Positions 7,846-13,866 of a stretch of DNA of 28,204 nt are shown here, one piece after another. The stretch comes from JBKHAJ01 sp964641125 (GTDB lineage Bacteria > Spirochaetota > Spirochaetia > SPDA01 > CAZSGZ01), in the NCBI GenBank assembly GCA_964641125.1, contig CAZXMO010000049.1, positions 1 to 28,204 of the forward strand, in the 5' to 3' direction. Positions within the stretch are counted from its first letter, which is position 1. Each line of letters begins with the position of its first letter. The notes beneath the pieces are model-generated. The model searched no databases. It was given only the letters and a program-made list of their open reading frames with translations, and was not told the DNA's origin. The position numbers and the translations under genes were made by a program.

Positions 7846-8775
7846 CTAGAAGAACCTCTTCCTGATAAATATAAAGATCCCGAGTACGGCTGCGACTATA
7901 GACACCCCGATTATACCCGCGAAGGCGTAGGGGGAGTTCTGCCAGGGCAGGTCTATGTTCATCCCGTAGATGCTCGCGAACAAGGTGGGGATCATGAGAA
8001 TGATCGATATCATGGTCAGCCTTTTCATAACCACGTTTAAGTTGTTGGAGATGACCGAGGCGAAGGCGTCCATCATTCCGCTCAAGATGTTGCTGTAGAC
8101 GTTGGCCATCTCGATGGCCTGCCGGTTCTCGGTTATAACGTCTTCGATCAAATCGTCGATATCTTCGGTCTGGTGAAAGACGTTTCTCTTCTGCAGCTTA
8201 TCTAAGAGGAGCTCGTTCGCCTTGAGGGACGTAGTGAAAAAGACTAAGGACTTTTCCATATTCAACAGACTGATGAGCTCGGTATTCCTCACCGACCGCT
8301 GCAGCTCCGATTCGATGCCCGCGGTCCGCCGGTTTATTTCCTTCAGATATCTCAGATAGTACATGATCGACCTGAGCCAGATCTGCAGGAGAAAGTGATG
8401 AAAATTCTCCAACCGGGAACCGCGGATCCGGTTTTCCCTGAAATCCCCTAAGAGGGGGAGCTCTCTGCCGCAGACAGTGATGACCACTGTCTCGGTAAGG
8501 ATTATCCCTAAGGGGATCGTGAAGTACGGGGTTTCCCGCTCGGGATCGAATACCGGAACCCGGGTAATGATCAGCTCGGTGCCGTCTTCCCGCTCGCTCC
8601 GGGGCCGTTCGTCCACGTCGAGGATGTCATGGATAAAGTCCTTGTCGATTCCGTATTCCTGTTCGAGGGTTTCGATTTCCAAGGTCCCGGGTTCGGTCAC
8701 TTCGACCCAGCAACCCTTTTCGAGAATCGCCGACTGAACGATTTGCCTGTTCCGATTTTTCCAAATTTTTATCAT
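7846..8775 (-). CDS. corA: CorA-family Mg2+/Co2+ transporter
   Basis: A 309-residue CorA-type metal channel. The soluble N-terminal domain contains the EEYGID-to-DERPRSE region, a long stalk helix follows, and two transmembrane helices lie at the C-terminus. The signature YGMN (GMN at 271-273) ends the first membrane helix, and the basic RKRFF tail is typical. The frame is open upstream to an ATG at 8919, but I chose the ATG at 8775 because GAGGAG sits six bases before it and family N-termini align there. The extra 48 residues are low-complexity. The leader before this start can form alternative hairpins that hide the ribosome site. The gene is followed directly by the lipoprotein gene. Confidence 0.9.
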   Translation of the reverse strand: MIKIWKNRNRQIVQSAILEKGCWVEVTEPGTLEIETLEQEYGIDKDFIHDILDVDERPRSEREDGTELIITRVPVFDPERETPYFTIPLGIILTETVVITVCGRELPLLGDFRENRIRGSRLENFHHFLLQIWLRSIMYYLRYLKEINRRTAGIESELQRSVRNTELISLLNMEKSLVFFTTSLKANELLLDKLQKRNVFHQTEDIDDLIEDVITENRQAIEMANVYSNILSGMMDAFASVISNNLNVVMKRLTMISIILMIPTLFASIYGMNIDLPWQNSPYAFAGIIGVSIVAAVLGIFIFIRKRFF

Positions 8776-8780
8776 GCTGC

Positions 8781-8845
8781 GCTCCTCGGTCCCGGCATTC
8801 GGGCTGTTATCCGAGGAGCACGGAGGACCGTTATCCTCGGTCCCG
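8781..8845 (-). promoter_or_regulatory. corA leader with mutually exclusive hairpins
   Basis: Read on the minus strand, hairpin I pairs GGACCG (8843-8838) with CGGTCC (8830-8825) around a 7-base loop. Hairpin II pairs CCGAGGA (8840-8834) with TCCTCGG (8817-8811). Hairpin III pairs GCTCCTCGG (8819-8811) with CCGAGGAGC (8789-8781), burying the corA Shine-Dalgarno GAGGAG (8787-8782). II competes with both I and III. The two copies of CCGGGACCGAGGA (8846-8834 and 8795-8783) create this choice. The pairings are exact; regulatory use is inference. Confidence 0.5.
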
Positions 8846-8923
8846 GACATCCCCGCGGGGCCCAACAGCCGGGAAGGAATTGGATTGGTAATAGCTACTT
8901 TCGCCGCCGTCTTGATCATTCAT
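8831..8923 (-). CDS. Possible 30-residue leader peptide upstream of corA
   Basis: ATG at 8923 opens a 30-codon frame (starts MNDQDGGESSYYQ) that ends with TAA at 8831-8833, inside the loop of the first corA leader hairpin. AGGAGGG lies 10 bases upstream of the ATG, a usable ribosome site. The peptide resembles nothing I recognise and has no run of a single amino acid. Leader ORFs control corA and mgtA in Salmonella, so a control role is plausible. The same ribosome site could instead serve the overlapping ATG at 8919, which would give an N-terminally extended CorA. Confidence 0.35.
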   Translation of the reverse strand: MNDQDGGESSYYQSNSFPAVGPRGDVRDRG

Positions 8924-8977
8924 AAAGACAGCACCCTCCTGCTATTGGTGTGATGGGGAAGAACCTTCCGTAACGAT

Positions 8978-9005
8978 ACTATACGGAAATCGGGGGGAGA
9001 GGCAA
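8978..9005 (-). promoter_or_regulatory. Promoter of corA
   Basis: On the minus strand TTGCCT (9005-9000), a 16-base spacer and TATAGT (8983-8978) form a sigma-70-like promoter. Transcription would start near 8971, giving a leader of about 195 bases before the corA ATG. The -35 lies inside the remnant dehydrogenase gene. Confidence 0.5.
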
Positions 9006-9395
9006 GCCGCGGAGGGGGCTAAGATTGTCATCTGTGCCCGGAGAGAGGAGGAGCTCCTCGCCGCCCGGGACGAGATAGTGGAGAAGACGGGGGCCGAGGT
9101 CGAGGCGAAAGTCGCCGACGTGACCGATTCCGCCGATATAAGAGATCTTGTCGACTTTACCGTCCGGCGGTTCGGGGGACTCCATATCCTGATAACCAAC
9201 GCCGGAGGACCGTCCCCGGGGAGATTCGAAGAGTTTGCCGACGGGGACTGGCTCGAGGCGTGGAACCTGAACGCTATGAGCGCCGTACGCCTTATCAGGG
9301 AATCCCTTCCCCACTTGAGGAAGACGGGGTGTCCCGGAAAGAGGTATTCGAGGAGATGGCAGCGAAGATCCCGGCGGGAAGAATCGGGCGGCCTT
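8994..9395 (+). pseudogene. Short-chain dehydrogenase remnant
   Basis: A decayed SDR-family oxidoreductase. Translation from about 9000 gives a typical SDR interior: RQAAEGAKIVICAR, then VADVTDSADI, then HILITNAGGPSPGRF, up to PHLRKTG near 9328. The sequence then jumps into another frame with VSRKEVFEEMAAKIPAGRIG RP, which in intact relatives lies roughly 75 residues further on. The N-terminal glycine-rich cofactor loop, the catalytic Tyr-x3-Lys segment and everything after the GRIGRP motif are missing. The remnant is therefore truncated at both ends and internally deleted and cannot be functional. It ends exactly at the stop of the neighbouring minus-strand gene. Confidence 0.85.
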
Positions 9396-9785
9396 CTAGG
9401 ATTTCTTATGCTTTCCGGGTATGGAGAACCGGGTGGGGTCGAATCCCTCGCCCCCGAGCCACAGGTCTATCCGGGTGCCGCTGTCGGTTACGCTCACGTC
9501 GGCGTGTTTCACCTGCCAGCCTATCAGGTTGAGCCGTGCCTCTCCTAGGAGGTCCTGCCCCGCCATCGCTCCGTAGTATCCGGCGAGCTCCGGGCGCCCG
9601 CCGGAGTTCAAATTGCTGCGGATCTCCTCGAGTTCCTTATCGCTGCGAAAGTTGTCGTCTAGGAAGGCCAAATGGATCCCGTCCTCCTCCTGATGGAGTG
9701 AGACGACCATCCGGTTGGGACCGGAGTCGAGTATAAAGTTGGATATCTCCCCGATCAGATGGAGCAGGTATTCCTTCTTCTTCAT
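9396..9785 (-). CDS. Conserved-looking small hypothetical protein
   Basis: A 129-residue soluble protein that I do not recognise with confidence. The alternating strand and helix pattern (MVVSLHQEEDGIHLAFLDD, then a helix around ELEEIRSNLN, then ADVSVTDSGTRIDLWL) resembles a GHKL/anti-sigma-type ATPase fold, but no intact N, G1 or G2 ATP-binding box is visible. It starts two bases after the DUF1576 stop, with GGAGGG upstream, so it is the last gene of the six-gene operon and probably works with the DUF1576 membrane protein. Its stop abuts the dehydrogenase remnant. Confidence 0.65.
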   Translation of the reverse strand: MKKKEYLLHLIGEISNFILDSGPNRMVVSLHQEEDGIHLAFLDDNFRSDKELEEIRSNLNSGGRPELAGYYGAMAGQDLLGEARLNLIGWQVKHADVSVTDSGTRIDLWLGGEGFDPTRFSIPGKHKKS

Positions 9786-9787
9786 TA

Positions 9788-11059
9788 TTACTTTTCCCTC
9801 CCGCCGGAACGTCTCCCCCTATTGGACTGGTACCACTCGGTGACGGTAATCAGGAGAGCGGCTGTGAGGCCGCCGGCGAATCCGTTGTTATAGAGATTTA
9901 TGCCGCCGTGCCATGCGGCGGTCCGTTCGACGATAACGAGATGAATGAACCCGGCGGCGACACCCGTCGGTATACCGAACTCTCCCGAAAGAGGAGCTAA
10001 GGTAGTCGCGAAGAGGGCGGCTAAGATCGGACCGGGGGCCGCGAAGTCCTTGCCGAAGACCAAACAGCTCAATGCCACACCGGCCATCACCGGGAGGGCA
10101 TTCTTCGGGTGTTTTCCGAAAGAGGCGAATCCTACAATGGTGAGGATCCCGCCTAGGACCGGCCCGTTGAAGTCGCCCCCTATAAGTATTACGTATCCCC
10201 AGGCCGCCGTCCCCATGATTCCCATATTGAGGAGCCCGCCCCCGGGAGAGGCGGCGTCAAAAAAATCGGTGGGAAGGCGCCCGTGCATCTTGAGGATTTT
10301 TTTAAGGTCGGCAAAGATTCTTCTCCCTCCCAAGAAAAGGCCCGAGATTACGAAGACCGCCGAGAGGACGGGAATGAGGAGAACGAGGAAAAGGAGTCTT
10401 TCGGAGGACCATACCCCGCCGAGGCCCAAGCCCCGTCCGGAGGCCGCGAAAAAGGCCGCCGCGAAAAGGGCCAGAAACCCCGCGGTGAATCCGACGTTGT
10501 AGAGGTTGTATCCCTTGTGAAGTCCTAAAAGGGCGATTGCTACCGAGGGAAGGAGAATTCCCGCGACGATTCCCGCTCCCCCTCCGGCTATGTATGCGGG
10601 GGGACCGGCGAGCCCCGCCTCGGCGATGATGAATGTCACCACCGGACCGATGGCGGTTCCGAAGAGGGCGATAAGGATATATTCACTGAAACTCTTTCGA
10701 ACGATTTTTGCGGCCAAAAAGACCCCGAGAATGACGGGGAGGATATTGAGCGGTGTTTTACCGAACAGTCCGAACCCCATCATTGTAAAGAAGGCGGCCA
10801 CGGTAGGCCCGGAGAGGCGGACATGGGTAAGACGGATGAGAATCAGCCCGATGGCGGCCACCACGGCGGCGTTGAATACCGCGGCTCCCGCCCCCGCGGC
10901 CTCGACATAGTCGTTCAAGAGGCGCGCCGGATGGAGCTGCAGAGCGAGGAAACCCTCCAGCACAGGTATGAATCCTTGGAAAATAATCCCCGCCGCGGCC
11001 AGGCCTACCGCAGTACAACCGAACATGAGGTAGAGGGGACGTTCGCCTTCGTAAACCAT
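9788..11059 (-). CDS. DUF1576 family membrane protein with internal duplication
   Basis: A 423-residue polytopic membrane protein of the uncharacterised DUF1576 family. Two repeats of about 140 residues are visible. SGPT...GFGLFGKTPLNILPVILGV (83-113) and HKGYNLYNVGFTAGF (181-195) in the first half correspond to NGPV...GFASFGKHPKNALPVMAGV (298-328) and HGGINLYNNGFAGG (384-397) in the second. Such a duplication is typical of transporters and channels with pseudo-two-fold symmetry, so transport is a reasonable inference; the substrate is unknown. The ATG at 11059 has GAGGAG five bases upstream and sits two bases after the potassium channel stop; an upstream in-frame start at 11080 is less likely. 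Confidence 0.85.
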   Translation of the reverse strand: MVYEGERPLYLMFGCTAVGLAAAGIIFQGFIPVLEGFLALQLHPARLLNDYVEAAGAGAAVFNAAVVAAIGLILIRLTHVRLSGPTVAAFFTMMGFGLFGKTPLNILPVILGVFLAAKIVRKSFSEYILIALFGTAIGPVVTFIIAEAGLAGPPAYIAGGGAGIVAGILLPSVAIALLGLHKGYNLYNVGFTAGFLALFAAAFFAASGRGLGLGGVWSSERLLFLVLLIPVLSAVFVISGLFLGGRRIFADLKKILKMHGRLPTDFFDAASPGGGLLNMGIMGTAAWGYVILIGGDFNGPVLGGILTIVGFASFGKHPKNALPVMAGVALSCLVFGKDFAAPGPILAALFATTLAPLSGEFGIPTGVAAGFIHLVIVERTAAWHGGINLYNNGFAGGLTAALLITVTEWYQSNRGRRSGGREK

Positions 11060-11061
11060 AT

Positions 11062-12099
11062 CTACTCCTCGCTTCGGCACAATCGCTTGAGCTTGCGGAA
11101 GTCGTGCTCTTTACCCAGGGCGATAAGCTTGTCGTTCGCCATTATGATGTCGTCGGCGGTGGGATTATACACGAAATCGCCGTTATCCCGGTAGATACCG
11201 ATGACGAGCATGTTGAGGTCTTCCCGGTTGATGAACTCGGTAATCTTCCGGTCCACCATAGGAGAATCGGGTCCGATTTCGAGCTCTTCGATCTTCAGAT
11301 CCATGGAAGTGCCCCTGACGACGAGATCGATAAAGTCCATGACCCCGGGACGCAGGAGGAGATGGACAAGGCGGTTTCCCGCGATCTCCACCGGCTTGAC
11401 GACCCGGTCGGCCCCGGCCCGTTTGAGTTTTTTTTCGGATTCCGGGTCGAGGGCCCGGGAAACCATAAAACAGTCGGGCCTGATCCCGCGGGCGGTAAGT
11501 ACGGTGAAGACGTTCTCCGCGTCGGTGGGAAGGACGCAGACCAGACCCCTTGCCCGTTCGAGTCCCGCGCTCTTGAGTACTTCGTCCTTCGTTGCATCTC
11601 CTTGTATGTGGAGAATATTTCGGTCGGCGAGCTCGTCGGCGATCTCCTGGTCCTGCTCGATGATGGCCGTATCGATCCCTCCCGTGGAGAGACCCTCCTG
11701 AATGATCCGACCCATCCGTCCGAATCCCGCGATGATGAAGTGGTTCGACAAGTCTTCGATATCTTTTTTCATCTTTCTCCTCTGGGTCAGGTAGAATCGA
11801 ATGATAAACTGGAGTACCCTCCCGGCGATGTAGGCGAGAGAAACCACTCCCGCCGATATAATGAATACGGTAAAGCCCCGGCCGAAGTCGGAGAGATGTC
11901 CGATTTCCCTGTACCCGGTAGTAGTAATGGAGATCATGGTCATGTAGAAGGAATCGAAGAGGGGCATCCCTTCGATAAGCACGTATCCGGCGGTGCCGAT
12001 TATTATAACTCCGGCCAGGACCAATACGGCGATCCGCACCTGGGTTACGTTCCGTTGGTTTGTCGTTCGTCGGTATCGAGGTTTTCTCACTCCACTCAA
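11062..12099 (-). CDS. RCK-domain potassium channel
   Basis: A 345-residue two-transmembrane K+ channel subunit. TM1 is at about 21-42, the pore has an atypical selectivity filter TTTGYREIG (59-67), and TM2 is at about 76-102. A cytosolic RCK/TrkA-N domain follows, with the dinucleotide-binding GFGRMG (125-130) and an acidic residue at the end of the next strand, which favours NAD(H)-type ligands. A TrkA-C domain occupies about 255-340. The filter is TTTGYRE rather than TVGYGD, so selectivity could be altered. The annotated start is TTG at 12099; GTG at 12090 is an equal alternative and neither has a good Shine-Dalgarno. The close junction with DUF1576 suggests joint ion or osmotic function. 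Confidence 0.9.
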   Translation of the reverse strand: MSGVRKPRYRRTTNQRNVTQVRIAVLVLAGVIIIGTAGYVLIEGMPLFDSFYMTMISITTTGYREIGHLSDFGRGFTVFIISAGVVSLAYIAGRVLQFIIRFYLTQRRKMKKDIEDLSNHFIIAGFGRMGRIIQEGLSTGGIDTAIIEQDQEIADELADRNILHIQGDATKDEVLKSAGLERARGLVCVLPTDAENVFTVLTARGIRPDCFMVSRALDPESEKKLKRAGADRVVKPVEIAGNRLVHLLLRPGVMDFIDLVVRGTSMDLKIEELEIGPDSPMVDRKITEFINREDLNMLVIGIYRDNGDFVYNPTADDIIMANDKLIALGKEHDFRKLKRLCRSEE

Positions 12100-12195
12100 T
12101 AATCTAACGGATACGGGTGAATTCGAAAAGAACTTTGAGTATATTTAGCACAGGAAAAGCACCCTGAAACCCGGGAGCCGGTTTTAGCCCCGTAT

Positions 12196-12528
12196 TCAGC
12201 CCAGCCATTCCTTCCAGGTGTCGGGAGCGAGTCCCACGGTGACCTTTCCCTTGTATCGGACGATGGGGGTGCGGATCAGGGAGGGGTCCTCCCGCATCTC
12301 CTCGAGCTCGTCGTACTCCATATACTCCATCTTTCGCCGCTCGAAGGTCCGCGAATCGGTATCGAAGAGCTCTTCGGGTGCGTAGTGATCGAGGATGTTC
12401 TTCCATTCTCCCTCGGACAGCGGTTTTTCCTCGAGGCTGCGGGACTGTATGGGGACTCCCCGTTCTTTGAAAAACCGCTCGGCCTTAGCGGTCTCTTTGC
12501 ATTTCTTCTTGCCGAGAATTTGTACCAT
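12196..12528 (-). CDS. ArsC/Spx-family protein
   Basis: A 110-residue thioredoxin-fold protein of the ArsC/Spx/YffB family. The first strand ends in GKKKCKETAKAERFF, with C10 in the position of the catalytic cysteine, and the family cis-proline region is RTPIVRYKGK with VTVGL after it. A second active-site Cys (CxxC) is absent, as in ArsC-type reductases. It could reduce arsenate or another thiol-linked substrate, or bind RNA polymerase like Spx; sequence alone does not decide. The ATG at 12528 lies inside the end of the epimerase gene, giving a 44-base same-strand overlap, so translational coupling is likely. Confidence 0.8.
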   Translation of the reverse strand: MVQILGKKKCKETAKAERFFKERGVPIQSRSLEEKPLSEGEWKNILDHYAPEELFDTDSRTFERRKMEYMEYDELEEMREDPSLIRTPIVRYKGKVTVGLAPDTWKEWLG

Positions 12529-13441
12529 ACAACGATGCTACCGCACAGCGGACCGTCTCTTCAAGGCTTACCTGAAACCGAGGGGCGAACCGTGTAATGA
12601 GCTTATCGGTGGGATAGTGTGCTCCGTAATATGAATGGGTAGCGATGAGAAGGAAGCCCTTTTTCCGGAGGCGGAGATACATGGATGCGAGGGGCCTTCG
12701 GGCGACGGTCCCGGACCCGTCGAGCTCGTTCCGGTAGAGACCGGTAAGATCGTTCCAGGGAAGGTGATAATCGGCGCAGTTGTAGACATCGTCGGTGGGG
12801 CCCACGGCGAGGACCCGCTCGATTACCGGTCCGATATTGCCCGCGCACATGGTCGACACGAGATTCGTCCCGGTCCCGCACCGGAAAAGACGGCCGTTCC
12901 TGACCGCCTCCGCTACCGTCCGGGAGAACATCGCGTCCTTAGGTCCTAAGACCGCCGGCATCCGGAGGATGGTGAAGGGGATGCCCCCCGAACGCACGAA
13001 ACGCTCCGCCCGAATCTTCGCCGCGGAATAGGGGACGAAGGGGATTCCCCGTTTGACCGGGGTCTCTTCGGTACGGTCCTGTCCCATGACCCGTGTCCCG
13101 TACACGGAGGTAGAGCTTATCTGAATGAAGTGGCAGGCCCCGGCAACCTTCGCCCAGCGGAGGGTCTTCTCGGTGCCCAGGGCGTTGACCGTGTGGAGCT
13201 CCCGGGCGCTTCGCGTTTGATCGACGATCCCCGCGGTGTGAACGACCGCGTCGAGCCCCTCCCTCGAAATTCCGCCGTCCAGGCCCGCGAACGGATCGGG
13301 CCGGGAGAGATCCACAAAGTACTCCCCGGGACCGGGATCACGGAAAAAGACCGATCCCGCAACCCGGTGTCCCGCCGTGCGGAGGTTCTCCGCGATGCTC
13401 CCTCCTACGCACCCGTCGATTCCGGTAATAAAGATCCGCAT
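12485..13441 (-). CDS. NAD-dependent epimerase/dehydratase (extended SDR)
   Basis: A 318-residue extended short-chain dehydrogenase. The N-terminal Rossmann motif is TGIDGCVGG (residues 6-14). HTAGIVD follows at the end of strand 4, then ISSTSVYG with the catalytic serine/threonine and PYSAAKIRAE with the Tyr-x3-Lys catalytic pair. The downstream LRMPAVLGP segment is also typical. Members act on nucleotide sugars, sterols or flavonoid-like substrates, and the substrate here cannot be told. The gene starts 19 bases after the ppiC stop and overlaps the ArsC-like gene at its 3' end, as the second gene of the minus-strand operon. Confidence 0.88.
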   Translation of the reverse strand: MRIFITGIDGCVGGSIAENLRTAGHRVAGSVFFRDPGPGEYFVDLSRPDPFAGLDGGISREGLDAVVHTAGIVDQTRSARELHTVNALGTEKTLRWAKVAGACHFIQISSTSVYGTRVMGQDRTEETPVKRGIPFVPYSAAKIRAERFVRSGGIPFTILRMPAVLGPKDAMFSRTVAEAVRNGRLFRCGTGTNLVSTMCAGNIGPVIERVLAVGPTDDVYNCADYHLPWNDLTGLYRNELDGSGTVARRPLASMYLRLRKKGFLLIATHSYYGAHYPTDKLITRFAPRFQVSLEETVRCAVASLYGTNSRQEEMQRDR

Positions 13442-13460
13442 AGTCCCCGTACGTCGGCGG

Positions 13461-13736
13461 CTATTTCTTGCCGGTAACCTTGATTACGTGATAGCCGAAT
13501 TGAGTTTTCACCGGTTCGGTTACCGAACCGGAGCCGGTCTTCCGGACCGCGTCTTCGAAAGGCTTTACCATCTTACCCGGGCCGAACCAGCCGAGGTCGC
13601 CCCCGCCGGATTTGCTCGGACAGGTCGAGTGTTTCCGGGCCAGCTCTTCGAACCGGGCGCCCTGTTTTATCTCCTGATAGATCTTCCGGGCAAGATCATG
13701 CTCCTTGACCAGGATGTGGCTCGCTCTCCATTCCAT
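13461..13736 (-). CDS. ppiC: Parvulin-type peptidyl-prolyl isomerase
   Basis: A 91-residue stand-alone parvulin, the same size as E. coli PpiC. The canonical pattern is complete: ASHILVK near the start, FEELARKHSTCPSKSGGGDLGWF in the centre, MVKPFEDAV, then the terminal PVKTQFGYHVIKV strand with the conserved histidine. No signal peptide is present, so it acts in the cytosol, accelerating prolyl cis-trans isomerisation. AGGAGG lies eight bases before the ATG. It is the first gene of a minus-strand operon running to 9396. Confidence 0.93.
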   Translation of the reverse strand: MEWRASHILVKEHDLARKIYQEIKQGARFEELARKHSTCPSKSGGGDLGWFGPGKMVKPFEDAVRKTGSGSVTEPVKTQFGYHVIKVTGKK

Positions 13737-13771
13737 GAATATTTCCTCCTGAAATTCAGTTAATCCCGGTC

Positions 13772-13800
13772 ACTATAGCCCAATCTCAGGGGCGCCGCAA
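13772..13800 (-). promoter_or_regulatory. Promoter of the ppiC operon
   Basis: On the minus strand TTGCGG, a 17-base spacer and TATAGT lie about 36 bases before the ppiC ATG, with the Shine-Dalgarno AGGAGG in between. This fits a sigma-70-type promoter with a short normal 5' leader. Confidence 0.55.
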
Positions 13801-13866
13801 TACGGCCCGGTAAGCTCAGTTGACGCCGGCGGCACCGCCTTAGTAGCTTGTTACAAGGAGTATGCT

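Noticed and set aside
11104..12102. A 332-codon plus-strand frame opposite the potassium channel gene
   Set aside because: The minus strand encodes an unmistakable pore and RCK domain; the plus frame is the usual GC-rich shadow.
12101..12108. AATCTAAC, identical to a half-site of the MarR palindrome, just upstream of the potassium channel start
   Set aside because: An 8-base match is expected about once by chance in this window, and there is no second half-site next to it.
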